A stretch of DNA of 64,000 bases from Flavobacterium frigidimaris. GTDB taxonomy: Bacteria > Bacteroidota > Bacteroidia > Flavobacteriales > Flavobacteriaceae. The notes below the pieces were generated by a model. The model did not search any database. It worked only from the letters and a program-made list of their open reading frames with translations, and had not been told where the DNA came from. The stretch's first letter is position 1. Each line of letters starts with the position of its first letter. A program made the translations under genes and the position numbers. The stretch covers positions 54,606 through 118,605 of the forward strand of contig FQWG01000018.1 of NCBI GenBank assembly GCA_900129595.1. Direction: 5' to 3'. This document shows, piece by piece, positions 17,417 through 26,982 of the stretch.

Positions 17417-20400
17417 TTATTTTGAAATTAATATCATTGTTTTTATATCATCGAATTCAATTTCTGTGCCGTTTTCTAATGCGGCTACAAAAACCAATTC
17501 ATCTGTTAATGTCTCAGACTTAATGTAGTCTTCATTCTTAAGAATTGCTTCTTCTAAAATCCCGCTTCGTACTATCTGAACTTTAATTTTATCCGTGACC
17601 TCAAATCCGGAATCTTTACGGATGTTTTGAATCCTGTTCACTAATTCTCTTGCGATACCTTCGTTTTTCAATTCTTCAGAAATTGTAATATCAAGCGCAA
17701 CTGTTATTCCGTTTGAATTTGCAACCAGCCAACCCTCAATATCCTGAGATGTTATTTCGACATCTTCTAATGATAAAGTTACACTATTTCCAGCAATAAC
17801 AATGTCTAACGTACCCTGCTTGTCTAATTGATTGATCTGATCTGCAGAAAAAGACTGTATCTCTTTGGAAATCAATCCCATATCTTTACCAAAACGAGGC
17901 CCTAATGCTTTAAAATTAGGCTTAATTTGTTTTACCAGAATACCGGAGTCATCATCTAATAGTATGATTTCCTTAACATTTACCTCTGCTTTTATCAGCT
18001 CAGAAATAGCCTGAATTTCAACTCTTTGATTTTCGTCAAGTACCGGAATCATTACCTTTTGCAAAGGTTGACGCACCTTAATCATTTCCTTTTTACGCAG
18101 TGACAAAACAAGAGAAGAGATGGTTTGCGCCTTCTGCATTTTGCTTTCTAACGTTTTATTAACAAAGTTTTCGACAAATTTTGGGAACTCAGCCAAGTGA
18201 ACACTGCTATATTGCTCGGTTTCTGTAGAAATTGTTAAATCACGGTATAATTTATCCATAAAAAACGGAGCGATAGGAGCGCTTAATTTACTTATCGTTA
18301 ATAAGCAAGTATAAAGCGTCTGATACGCTGCAATTTTATCATGAGCATATTCTCCTTTCCAGAAACGGCGACGGCATAAACGAACGTACCAGTTACTCAG
18401 GTTTTCCTGAACGAAGTCAGAAATAGCCCTTGCAGCTTTCGTTGGCTCATAATCCTCGTAACATTCATCAACAAATTTTATTAATGTATGTAATTCAGAT
18501 ATAATCCACTGATCGATTTCTGGTCTTTCGTTTAATGGAATTTCCGCTTCAGCGTATTTAAACCCATCGATATTGGCATATAATGAGAAGAACGAATACG
18601 TGTTGTATAATGTTCCGAAGAATTTACGGCGAACCTCAGCAATTCCTTCTAAATCAAATTTTAAGTTGTCCCACGGGTTTGCATTCATAATCATGTACCA
18701 ACGTGTGGCATCAGGACCGTATTCTGCAATGGTTTTAAAAGGATCAATTGTATTCCCTTTACTCTTAGACATTTTTATTCCGTTTTTATCTAAAACCAAA
18801 CCGTTCGAAACTACGTTTTTATACGCTACTTTATCAAAAACCAAAGTTCCGATTGCATGCAGTGTATAAAACCATCCGCGAGTCTGATCGACACCTTCGG
18901 CAATGAAATTCGCAGGAAAATCTTTGTTCTCGTCAATTTTGTCTTTATTTTCAAAAGGATAATGCCATTGGGCGTAAGGCATTGCTCCTGAATCGAACCA
19001 AACATCAATTAAGTCGCTTTCGCGTTTCATTGGTTGTCCGGAAGCCGAAACTAAAGTAATTGCATCAACTACATTTTTATGTAAATCGATTAAATCATAA
19101 TTGGATTCAGCCATATTTCCGATTTCAAAACCTTTGAACGGGTTTTCTTTTTGAAAACCTGCTTCGATAGATTTTTCGATCGCATTGTACAATTCTTCAA
19201 CAGAACCAATAAGAACTTCTTCTTTTTTATCTTCTGTTCTCCAAATTGGCAACGGAATTCCCCAATATCTAGAACGAGATAAGTTCCAGTCGTTGGCATT
19301 TTTCAGCCAGTTTCCAAAACGTCCTTCACCAGTAGACTTAGGCTTCCAATTGATAGTTTCGTTCAGGTCGAACATTCTATCTTTTACATCGGTTACTTTT
19401 ATGAACCAGGAGTCTAGTGGATAATATAATAACGGCTCATCAGTTCTCCAGCTGTGTGGATAACTGTGCACGTATTTCTCTACCTTAAAGGCTTTATTTT
19501 CTTCTTTTAATCGAATAGCAATTTCAACATCAACAGAACGTTCCGGAGCTTGTCCTGCATCATAATATTCGTTTTTCACGTATTTACCAGCCAATTCACC
19601 TAAATGCGAAGTGAATTTCCCTTGTAAATCTACCAGCGGTACTGCTGTTCCTGTTTCGTCAAGAACCAACATTGGCGGCACTTCCGGTTTTGCTTCTTTT
19701 GCTACTTTAGCATCATCTGCACCAAAAGTTGGAGCGGTATGTACAATTCCGGTTCCGTCTTCGGTAGTAACGAAATCGCCCGCGATTACTCTAAATGCAT
19801 TTTCAGCATTTTGATAAGGTAATACGTATGGCAATAATTGCTCGTAACGAATTTCAACTAAATCAATTCCTTTTGCTTCTGCTAAGATTTTATACGGAAG
19901 TTTTTTATCACCTTCTTTTACATTGTCAAAATCAGCATCGTCTTCGCTTAAGAAAAATCCTTTCCCGAATTGTTTTCCAACTAAATTTTTAGCCAAAACA
20001 ACATTGATTGGATCAAAAGTATATTGATTGAAAGTTTTTACTAAAACGTAATCGATTTTTGGACCAACTGTCAAAGCAGTATTTGATGGCAATGTCCAGG
20101 GAGTTGTCGTCCAGGCCAAAATGTGAACATCTCCAAAACCTTGTAAAAAGCCTGGCAATGTTTCCGGCAATGTTTTAAACTGCGCTACAATCGTAGTATC
20201 TGTAACATCTCTGTAAGCTCCTGGCTGATTTACTTCGTGAGAAGACAATCCTGTTCCTGCTTTAGGAGAATAAGGCTGAATCGTGTATCCTTTGTACAAC
20301 AAACCTTTATCATAGATTTGTTTCAAAAGCCACCAGACAGACTCCATATACTTTGGTTTATACGTTACATACGGATCTTCCATATCTACCCAATATCCCA

Positions 20401-20818
20401 TTTTTTCGGTCAAATCATTCCATACGTCAGTATAACGCATTACGGTTTTTTTACACGCTTCGTTATATTCTTCGATAGAAATTGTTTTACCAATATCTTC
20501 TTTTGTAATTCCAAGTTCTTTCTCAGTACCTAATTCTACAGGTAATCCGTGCGTATCCCAACCGGCTTTTCTTTTTACCTGAAAACCTTTTTGAGTTTTA
20601 TATCTGCAAAAAATATCTTTAATTGCACGTGCCATCACGTGGTGAATTCCCGGTAATCCGTTTGCTGAAGGCGGACCTTCAAAAAATACGAAAGGCTCTG
20701 CACCTTCGCGAGTAGTTACACTCTTTTCAAATATATTTTCTTCCTTCCAAAAATCAAGTACTTCTGACGCTACCGCTGGCAAGTCAAGTCCTTTGTATTC
20801 AGTAAATTTTGTGCTCAT
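17417..20818 (-). CDS. ileS: Isoleucyl-tRNA synthetase, type 2, with swapped signature motif
   Basis: It attaches isoleucine to its tRNA. 1133 residues, the length of type 2 (eukaryote-like) IleRS rather than the about 940 of E. coli. The class I signature normally reading HIGH is G57-I58-H59-H60 here (PPSANGLPGIHHVMARAIKD); the KMSKS loop is intact (GIKMSKSKGN). The editing domain lies in the middle (TTTPWTLPSNTALTVGP), and the anticodon-binding and extended C-terminal domains follow. The minus-strand -7 box is TACTTTCG at 20850-20843 (one mismatch). A DksA-like gene follows in the same transcript. Confidence 0.95.
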   Translation of the reverse strand: MSTKFTEYKGLDLPAVASEVLDFWKEENIFEKSVTTREGAEPFVFFEGPPSANGLPGIHHVMARAIKDIFCRYKTQKGFQVKRKAGWDTHGLPVELGTEKELGITKEDIGKTISIEEYNEACKKTVMRYTDVWNDLTEKMGYWVDMEDPYVTYKPKYMESVWWLLKQIYDKGLLYKGYTIQPYSPKAGTGLSSHEVNQPGAYRDVTDTTIVAQFKTLPETLPGFLQGFGDVHILAWTTTPWTLPSNTALTVGPKIDYVLVKTFNQYTFDPINVVLAKNLVGKQFGKGFFLSEDDADFDNVKEGDKKLPYKILAEAKGIDLVEIRYEQLLPYVLPYQNAENAFRVIAGDFVTTEDGTGIVHTAPTFGADDAKVAKEAKPEVPPMLVLDETGTAVPLVDLQGKFTSHLGELAGKYVKNEYYDAGQAPERSVDVEIAIRLKEENKAFKVEKYVHSYPHSWRTDEPLLYYPLDSWFIKVTDVKDRMFDLNETINWKPKSTGEGRFGNWLKNANDWNLSRSRYWGIPLPIWRTEDKKEEVLIGSVEELYNAIEKSIEAGFQKENPFKGFEIGNMAESNYDLIDLHKNVVDAITLVSASGQPMKRESDLIDVWFDSGAMPYAQWHYPFENKDKIDENKDFPANFIAEGVDQTRGWFYTLHAIGTLVFDKVAYKNVVSNGLVLDKNGIKMSKSKGNTIDPFKTIAEYGPDATRWYMIMNANPWDNLKFDLEGIAEVRRKFFGTLYNTYSFFSLYANIDGFKYAEAEIPLNERPEIDQWIISELHTLIKFVDECYEDYEPTKAARAISDFVQENLSNWYVRLCRRRFWKGEYAHDKIAAYQTLYTCLLTISKLSAPIAPFFMDKLYRDLTISTETEQYSSVHLAEFPKFVENFVNKTLESKMQKAQTISSLVLSLRKKEMIKVRQPLQKVMIPVLDENQRVEIQAISELIKAEVNVKEIILLDDDSGILVKQIKPNFKALGPRFGKDMGLISKEIQSFSADQINQLDKQGTLDIVIAGNSVTLSLEDVEITSQDIEGWLVANSNGITVALDITISEELKNEGIARELVNRIQNIRKDSGFEVTDKIKVQIVRSGILEEAILKNEDYIKSETLTDELVFVAALENGTEIEFDDIKTMILISK

Positions 20819-21086
20819 TTTATCCTTTTCTTAAACGAGGTGCGAAAGTAAGGAATTTTGGATTATTGACCATCTATTTCTTGAAATTTCACAAACTTTT
20901 GTTGAGATAATAGATACAAAAACAAAAGAATTGATTAGTTTCCGGTACTAATCTCAAAAAATCGAGTTAATAAACCAAAAACCAATCAATTCTGATTGTT
21001 AACTTTTATAAAAAAAAAAAGAGGATTCAAAACATCTCAAACAGTCTTTATTTTATGAATATCTGATTACTAAAAAAGGTATCGTT

Positions 21087-21800
21087 TTAAGAGAATATTT
21101 CTTTTAAAACATCGAGGGATTTTGGCTTTTTAAAACCGTCTAAATGAAAACTGTAATAATCGATCAGAATTTTCAATAAAATCTGTCTCTCGATCACATG
21201 AAAGACTTTTTGAACATTATCAAACTTTAAATCTATTAGTTTTTTAAACAAATTTGTTTCGTGTTCCGTAAGTGCACTCAAACCATGAAAAAGTGTAAAA
21301 ACACCTTCGTTCATTTCAAAATAAGGCAAATCAATTTCTGATATGTCAGGATAAAAACCTAGATATTTTGTAATTTCTAAAAGTAAAATCAAATGAAAAT
21401 TAGAAATTTCGTCATGATGATCCAACCAGATCAGCGCAGTTTCTAAAAAAATAAAAAGCGATTCATTTTTCTCTTCTTCCTGAATAGAATAATGCAGCAT
21501 TTCAGACAAAAACATTACCATTGTACTTTTTACAATATCTGTATGAATGCTTTGAAATGGAACTGCCGCTTTAATTTCTTTGAAATTCTCTAATGTACCT
21601 TTATTTTTATGCATGGCTTCGATTTCGAGAATCGACAAAGGCTGAAAATAAGCAATTTTCTGGCTGGCTTTTCTACTCGAAAAAGCATCACGCACGAAAT
21701 AAGATTTCAGGCCGTTTGAAAGTGTAAAACATTTTACAATCAAACTTTTCTCCTGAAATTTCAACGATGAGATTACTATTGCTTTGGTTTTTACTAACAA
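21087..21800 (-). CDS. recO: DNA repair protein RecO
   Basis: A recombination mediator that, with RecR, loads RecA at gaps. 237 residues: an N-terminal OB-fold (LVKTKAIVISSLKFQEKSLI ... SYFVRDAF) followed by a helical domain (FLSEMLHYSIQEEEKNESLF). The first in-frame start is TTG at 21800; no ATG lies near, and the OB-fold needs residues from this point. There is no zinc-binding Cys motif, as in many RecO proteins. It stands alone between ileS and gdhA. Confidence 0.88.
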   Translation of the reverse strand: MLVKTKAIVISSLKFQEKSLIVKCFTLSNGLKSYFVRDAFSSRKASQKIAYFQPLSILEIEAMHKNKGTLENFKEIKAAVPFQSIHTDIVKSTMVMFLSEMLHYSIQEEEKNESLFIFLETALIWLDHHDEISNFHLILLLEITKYLGFYPDISEIDLPYFEMNEGVFTLFHGLSALTEHETNLFKKLIDLKFDNVQKVFHVIERQILLKILIDYYSFHLDGFKKPKSLDVLKEIFS

Positions 21801-21911
21801 AATTAGATTTTAAATATTATTCCTGAAGTTACTCTAACCTGTGAACATAAGTACAAAATAAACACGAATTCGACTAATTGCCACTAATGAGTTGGTGATT
21901 TTTCTTTATTT

Positions 21912-21962
21912 AAAAATAAAGATGCCTTCAAACATCTTTTACAAAGACAAATGAAGGCATCT
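21912..21962 (-). terminator. Terminator after gdhA
   Basis: Arms AGATGCCTTCA (21920-21930) and TGAAGGCATCT (21952-21962) enclose a 21-base loop; a T-rich stretch follows on the minus strand. Confidence 0.7.
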
Positions 21963-21980
21963 GAAAAATTTAGCTACAGC

Positions 21981-23324
21981 TTATACTACACCCTGAGCAA
22001 GCATAGCGTCTGCAACTTTAACAAATCCTGCAATATTAGCTCCTTTTACATAGTCAACATATCCTGATTTATCTGAACCGTATTTTACACATGAAGCATG
22101 AATTGCCAACATGATTTCTTTTAATCTTTGATCCACTTTTTCTGAAGACCAGCTTAAACGCAATGAATTTTGTGACATTTCAAGCCCTGAAGTTGCAACA
22201 CCACCGGCATTAGATGCTTTTCCGGGAGCAAATAAAATTTTAGCATTTAAGAAAGCAGTAACCGCTTCCGGTGTAGATGGCATATTTGCTCCTTCTGCAA
22301 CAGCAATACATCCGTTAGCCACTAAAACTTTAGCTTCTTCACCATCCAGTTCGTTTTGAGTCGCACAAGGCAAGGCAACATCACATTTAACTTCCCATGG
22401 ACGTTTTCCTTCTACATATTTTGCATTAGGATATTTGGCCACGTACTCGCTGATTCTGCCTCTTAATTCATTTTTAAGCTCCATTACAAAAGCTAACTTT
22501 TCATTATCAATTCCGTCTGCATCATAAATGTATCCGTTAGAATCAGAAAGTGTAACTACTTTTGCCCCTAATTCATTGGCTTTTTCTACAGCATATTGCG
22601 AAACGTTTCCTGAACCGGAAATCACAACCGTTTTCCCTTTAAAACTGTCTCCTTTTGTTTCCAGCATACTCTGAGCAAAATAAACTGTTCCGTATCCTGT
22701 AGCTTCCGGGCGTATTAATGATCCTCCATACTGAATTCCTTTTCCTGTCAGTACTCCGGTAAATTCATTTCTTAATCTTTTATACTGACCAAACATATAA
22801 CCAATTTCACGGCCGCCTACTCCAATATCACCAGCCGGAACATCCGTATTATCACCAATATGTCTTGAAAGCTCTGTCATAAAACTTTGACAGAATTTCA
22901 TAATTTCGTTATCTGATTTTCCTTTTGGATCAAAATCAGAACCACCTTTCCCACCACCCATTGGCAATGTTGTTAAACTGTTTTTGAAAGTTTGCTCAAA
23001 AGCAAGAAACTTTAAAATACTTAAATTAACTGACGGATGAAAACGTAAACCACCTTTATAAGGCCCAATGGCAGAGTTCATTTGAATTCTATATCCTCTG
23101 TTTACCTGAATTTCGCCTTTATCGCTTAACCAGTTTACTCTAAACATGATAACACGTTCAGGTTCAACCATACGCTCTAAAAGCATTTTATTCTGATATT
23201 TTTTATTTTCTTCAATAAAAGGAATTACCGTTTCGGCAACTTCTAAAACTGCTTGTAAAAACTCTGATTCATTCGGGTTTTTTTCGCTAACCGAATCCAT
23301 AAAAGCGGCAATACTTTGTGACAT
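21981..23324 (-). CDS. gdhA: Glutamate dehydrogenase, NADP-type
   Basis: It assimilates ammonium by reductive amination of 2-oxoglutarate. 447 residues, the length of hexameric NADP-dependent enzymes. The substrate-binding segment is IGPYKGGLRFHPSVN, the catalytic lysine K126 lies in PMGGGKGGSDFDPKGKS, and the Rossmann motif is VVISGSGNVSQYA. It is monocistronic with a promoter reading TTTG-N17-TACATTTG and a terminator. Confidence 0.95.
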   Translation of the reverse strand: MSQSIAAFMDSVSEKNPNESEFLQAVLEVAETVIPFIEENKKYQNKMLLERMVEPERVIMFRVNWLSDKGEIQVNRGYRIQMNSAIGPYKGGLRFHPSVNLSILKFLAFEQTFKNSLTTLPMGGGKGGSDFDPKGKSDNEIMKFCQSFMTELSRHIGDNTDVPAGDIGVGGREIGYMFGQYKRLRNEFTGVLTGKGIQYGGSLIRPEATGYGTVYFAQSMLETKGDSFKGKTVVISGSGNVSQYAVEKANELGAKVVTLSDSNGYIYDADGIDNEKLAFVMELKNELRGRISEYVAKYPNAKYVEGKRPWEVKCDVALPCATQNELDGEEAKVLVANGCIAVAEGANMPSTPEAVTAFLNAKILFAPGKASNAGGVATSGLEMSQNSLRLSWSSEKVDQRLKEIMLAIHASCVKYGSDKSGYVDYVKGANIAGFVKVADAMLAQGVV

Positions 23325-23371
23325 GATTATTAGATTATTAATATTTAAGAAAACGTTTTCGTTATTCGAGG

Positions 23372-23400
23372 CAAATGTACTCTAAATGGCTATTTTCAAA
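23372..23400 (-). promoter_or_regulatory. Promoter TTTG-N17-TACATTTG for gdhA
   Basis: On the minus strand TTTG (23400-23397) and TACATTTG (23379-23372) have a 17-base spacer, slightly shorter than the usual 19. The gap from 23325 to 23574 otherwise holds only AT-rich DNA. Confidence 0.5.
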
Positions 23401-23574
23401 ATAATTTTTTAAATATCATTTAGCACTTTTATCTATTATATAACTGATCTGAAAAATATACGTTTCAGGTTCGCTAATTTACAGTAATTTGACAGTGTTA
23501 TATTCATTAATTTAATATTTTTAATAAAAATTCATTAATCGGGCTTTATATTTAGAATTTCAAATAAAAATAAA

Positions 23575-23610
23575 CGAAAAGCCCCAATTCTTTAGAGTTG
23601 GGGCTTTCTA
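23575..23610 (-). terminator. Terminator after the trans-sulfuration gene
   Basis: A perfect 10-bp stem AAAGCCCCAA/TTGGGGCTTT with a 10-base loop, 4 bases beyond the stop codon on the minus strand. Confidence 0.85.
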
Positions 23611-23613
23611 TTT

Positions 23614-24756
23614 TTATGCGAGGGCTTGCTCAATATCTGCAATTAAATCTTCGGCATCTTCGATACCAACACTTAATCGGACTAAATCGTCAGTAATACC
23701 CACTTCAGCTCTTTTATCTGCCGGAATAGATGCGTGTGTCATTAAAGCCGGATGATTGGCCAAAGATTCTACTCCGCCTAAAGATTCTGCCAGTGTAAAA
23801 ACTTTCAGTTTTTCTAAAAACGCAATAGAATCTTCTTTTTTACCTGATTTAAAAGTAAAAGAAACCATCCCGCCAAAAGCTTTCATTTGCTTTTTAGCAA
23901 TTTCATGAAACGGATGACTTTTTAAACCCGGGTAATAAACTGTATTTATCTTCGGATGATTGCTTAAATATTCCACTACTTTTTCTCCATTTTCGCAATG
24001 TCTCTGCACTCTTAACGAAAGTGTTTTGATTCCTCTTAAAACCAAGAAACTGTCCATTGGTCCAAGTGTTGCGCCAGTTGCAAATTGCTGAAAATGCAAT
24101 TGCTCTCCTAAAGCTTCATCTTTTACAATCAAAGCTCCCGCAATAACATCAGAATGTCCTCCTAAATATTTTGTTGCCGAGTGCATAACGATATCTGCTC
24201 CTAAATCAAGTGGTTTTTGCAAATATGGTGTTGCAAATGTATTGTCTACAGCAAATAAAATATTATTCGCTTTAGTTATTTTTGCCACTTCCTGGATATC
24301 TGCCAATTTCATTAACGGATTTGTTGGTGTTTCAACCCAAATCAGTTTTGTATTTTCATTGATTAATGACTTCAGTTTCTCGATATCAGTCATATCAACA
24401 AAATGAAATTTAATTCCTGAATCTTTATAAATGCGGGAAAACATTCTGTAAGTTCCTCCGTACAAATCATCCATTGCTATAATTTCATCTCCGGCTTTAA
24501 AAGATCTTAAAACACAATCTGTCGCTGCTAAACCAGATGAAAACGCCAATCCACGAGTACCATTTTCAATACTTGCCAAAGCATTTTCTAAAGCCGTACG
24601 AGTTGGGTTCGAGGCTCTGCTATACTCATAATCCGACAAAGGTTTCCCTGGACTGGTCTGAATAAAAGTTGAAGTTTGATACACAGGAGGCATAACTGCA
24701 CCTGTACTTGGATCATGATGTTGACCGCCATGTATAACTTTAGTATTGAATTTCAT
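23614..24756 (-). CDS. Cys/Met-metabolism PLP enzyme (cystathionine gamma-synthase or gamma-lyase)
   Basis: 380 residues of the fold-type I trans-sulfuration family. The phosphate-binding SSGLAATD, Tyr/Arg in YEYSRASNPTR, PLP-contacting D171 (AVDNTFATP) and Schiff-base K196 (HSATKYLGGHSD) are all present. It converts between cysteine, homocysteine and cystathionine; gamma-synthase and gamma-lyase cannot be separated by eye. It diverges from a lipoprotein gene and has its own -7 box and terminator. Confidence 0.9.
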   Translation of the reverse strand: MKFNTKVIHGGQHHDPSTGAVMPPVYQTSTFIQTSPGKPLSDYEYSRASNPTRTALENALASIENGTRGLAFSSGLAATDCVLRSFKAGDEIIAMDDLYGGTYRMFSRIYKDSGIKFHFVDMTDIEKLKSLINENTKLIWVETPTNPLMKLADIQEVAKITKANNILFAVDNTFATPYLQKPLDLGADIVMHSATKYLGGHSDVIAGALIVKDEALGEQLHFQQFATGATLGPMDSFLVLRGIKTLSLRVQRHCENGEKVVEYLSNHPKINTVYYPGLKSHPFHEIAKKQMKAFGGMVSFTFKSGKKEDSIAFLEKLKVFTLAESLGGVESLANHPALMTHASIPADKRAEVGITDDLVRLSVGIEDAEDLIADIEQALA

Positions 24757-24789
24757 ATTATTACAAATTTTAAATGCTTAAACGTGGTA

Positions 24790-24797
24790 CAAATTTA
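24790..24797 (-). promoter_or_regulatory. -7 box TAAATTTG for the trans-sulfuration gene
   Basis: An exact TAnnTTTG match on the minus strand, 34 bases before the ATG; part of a 105-bp divergent promoter region. Confidence 0.45.
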
Positions 24798-24831
24798 CCG
24801 TTTAATTTATTTTAATCCTGATACAACTTCT

Positions 24832-24839
24832 TACCTTTG
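24832..24839 (+). promoter_or_regulatory. -7 box TACCTTTG for the lipoprotein gene
   Basis: An exact TAnnTTTG match 23 bases before the ATG at 24862. Confidence 0.5.
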
Positions 24840-24861
24840 TATATAATTAACACTTTTTGAC

Positions 24862-25605
24862 ATGAAACATTATATTTTATCCGCCTTTTTGCTTTTAGCA
24901 TTCACAAGTTGCCACAAAGAACTTTCATTTGACATTGAGACATTTGAAAAAGAATCTGCTATTCCCTGCAAAAAAGATTGTCCTAAAATTATTATTGCTG
25001 TTCCTGTCGCAAAAAACATTCCTGTTGTAGCCGACAGCATCAATAAAAAGGTTTTCACTGTTATAAAAGAAATTGTTTATTTTGAGGAAGATCCGTCAAA
25101 AGCAAATGATTATAAAAGTCTGGCAGCATCTTTTATCTCTTCGTTTGAAGAAATGCACAAAAAATTTCCTTCTGAAACTTTTGGCTGGGAAGCAAAAATA
25201 AAAGGAACCGTTGAGTTTGAATCCGATCAGATTATAAATATAAAAATTGACCATTATACTTTTACGGGTGGCGCTCATGGATACCAGGGATTCCGATCTT
25301 TATTGTTTGATCCTAAAACAGGAAAAACAATTTCGACGAACGCAATATTCAAAAACGAAAAAGAATTTAAGGCTTTCGCCGAAAAAGAATTCAGGGCAAA
25401 ATATAAAATTCCTGCAACATCAAATATTAATGCGACGGGTTTAATGTTCGAAAACGACAAGTTTCAGTTGCCACAGAATATTTTCTATACTAATCAGGGT
25501 TTACTCTTATATTACAATTCATACGAAGCGGCTTCGTATGCTGATGGCGCAAAAGAGATTTTATTTCCTTACGCTACAATCAGTAAGTATTTGAAATATC
25601 AATAG
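24862..25605 (+). CDS. Lipoprotein of the DUF4163/DUF3298 type
   Basis: 247 residues with a lipoprotein signal ending FTSC (C17). The N-terminal region resembles the PdaC-like DUF4163 part (IIKEIVYFEEDPSKANDYKS ... SFEEMHKKF), then DYTFTGGAHGY-like DHYTFTGGAHGYQGF and FDPKTGKTIS, hallmark of DUF3298. Related domains occur in Bacillus PdaC and RsiV (lysozyme-sensing anti-sigma), so a cell-wall-facing role is possible; no function is claimed. No terminator was found after it. Confidence 0.85.
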   Translation: MKHYILSAFLLLAFTSCHKELSFDIETFEKESAIPCKKDCPKIIIAVPVAKNIPVVADSINKKVFTVIKEIVYFEEDPSKANDYKSLAASFISSFEEMHKKFPSETFGWEAKIKGTVEFESDQIINIKIDHYTFTGGAHGYQGFRSLLFDPKTGKTISTNAIFKNEKEFKAFAEKEFRAKYKIPATSNINATGLMFENDKFQLPQNIFYTNQGLLLYYNSYEAASYADGAKEILFPYATISKYLKYQ

Positions 25606-25704
25606 ATTTAATCTTCACATTCAAAAAAGATCTTTGTGTTAGATCCACTACTGTGCGCCTCTACAGAAAACCTTTGTCCCTTTGTTACTCTGAACCTTTG
25701 AGCC

Positions 25705-26856
25705 TTATTTAGCTCCTTCCTGAAAATCATATTTCATCTTTCTCAAGATCCGTAACGCTTCTTTAAACGATAAATAGATATTTCCAAAAGGTTTCAAAAG
25801 CAGTTTGGCATCAATAAGTTTTTGTTTGGCATCATCAAAACCATTCAGATAACAAATCATAAAAGTCGACGGAAGATTTTCGAGATCTTTTAATTCACGA
25901 TCTGATAAAGCAATGCCTTTTTGCAGTTTCTGAAGCAACGCCGTATTCGCATTATAAATATGATACAACATTTTCCTGTTGAATTCCGGAGGCTGAAAAA
26001 GCATTTCGCGATCAATCTTGTAATAACCGTTATCAAAAAAATGAATCGTTTGTTTCTCTAAAGGATAATAACTCGTTTTATCATTTAGCCCAAGTGGAAC
26101 ATATTCAGTTATCGTGAAACTATCATCATCAAAAACAATCGTAACCACATCCTGAGCCGAATAAAAAAGTTTAATCTGTTCGTTGATTAACTCGATATCA
26201 ACACGCGACAAGAAAGTTTTATCACGGGATTTATGAGGAACTCCAGCCCAGCAAATCACAAATAATTCTTTAAAAACATGGTATTTAGGCGACATGTCTT
26301 TGTGCCTGAAATTCATAAAATCGATTACGCCATCCAGCGTATACTGAATACTGTTCCGGGAACTATTTTCGATTCCGATTACCGTTTCAGTATTCTGGTA
26401 ATTTTTCTCGATTTCACCTTCAACAGGAACAGAGTTACTGCCACGCCTTATAAAAACACTATTTGCCGGAGTTGTATGGATTCCTTTTTTGAAATAGGAT
26501 ACTTTACTCTTGGGCTTAATTGTAACCAATCCTACAACTTTATCTTTTGGAAGATTTGGGAAAGGAACATTTTCATACTGGATTTTAGGCGGATTTTCCA
26601 GAAAAGCATTGACAAGATTCTGGATTCGGCTATCATCAAAAAAATCATCACCAACAATTTCGTTGTCATGATCCTCAACTCCAACAACGATATACGAATT
26701 ATTGGTTGGATTTGAATTTGATAACGCACAAATGTGTTTTAGAAACTTCCCTTTGCCCTCACGTGAATGCAAGTTCAACTGCCTTTTTTTATCATAAAAA
26801 CTGCTCTCATCGTTATGAGCAAGTAAATTTTTTATTAAAAGGCGCTTGTTGATCAT
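25705..26856 (-). CDS. AlbA_2 (Schlafen-type) domain protein
   Basis: 383 residues. The N-terminal part (about 1-140) carries the AlbA_2 pattern: LHSREGKGKFLKHICALSNS, NNSYIVVGVEDHDNEIVGDD, and VVGLVTIKPKSKVSYFKKG ending VFIRRGSNS. This domain binds nucleic acid or nucleotide in several stress and defence proteins. The C-terminal 240 residues are not recognised; they contain FDDDSFTITEYVPLG and a final helical piece. It is a single-gene unit, with no obvious toxin-antitoxin or defence partner beside it. Confidence 0.78.
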   Translation of the reverse strand: MINKRLLIKNLLAHNDESSFYDKKRQLNLHSREGKGKFLKHICALSNSNPTNNSYIVVGVEDHDNEIVGDDFFDDSRIQNLVNAFLENPPKIQYENVPFPNLPKDKVVGLVTIKPKSKVSYFKKGIHTTPANSVFIRRGSNSVPVEGEIEKNYQNTETVIGIENSSRNSIQYTLDGVIDFMNFRHKDMSPKYHVFKELFVICWAGVPHKSRDKTFLSRVDIELINEQIKLFYSAQDVVTIVFDDDSFTITEYVPLGLNDKTSYYPLEKQTIHFFDNGYYKIDREMLFQPPEFNRKMLYHIYNANTALLQKLQKGIALSDRELKDLENLPSTFMICYLNGFDDAKQKLIDAKLLLKPFGNIYLSFKEALRILRKMKYDFQEGAK

Positions 26857-26859
26857 TAT

Positions 26860-26982
26860 TTTTAGACTTCTTAGAAAGTTAGATTTGTAGACTTCTTAGC
26901 TTATTGGACTTTTAAATATCAAACCTCTTAGATTATTTTGATTGTTTAAATCTAAGAAGTCTAATTAAGTCTAAAATCTAAG
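26860..26982. repeat. Spacer of repeated 'tagacttcttag' words with an inverted repeat
   Basis: The gap upstream of the AlbA_2 gene has several copies of TTAGACTTCTTAG or its complement (for example AATCTAAGAAGTCTAA). The same word occurs at 31405-31450 in the Bat operon. No gene is seen. Confidence 0.5.

Noticed and set aside
20933..20953. Short hairpin GATTAGT/ACTAATC upstream of ileS as a T-box or leader regulator
   Set aside because: It is only 7 bp, lies upstream of the predicted promoter on the minus strand, and shows none of the conserved T-box sequence.
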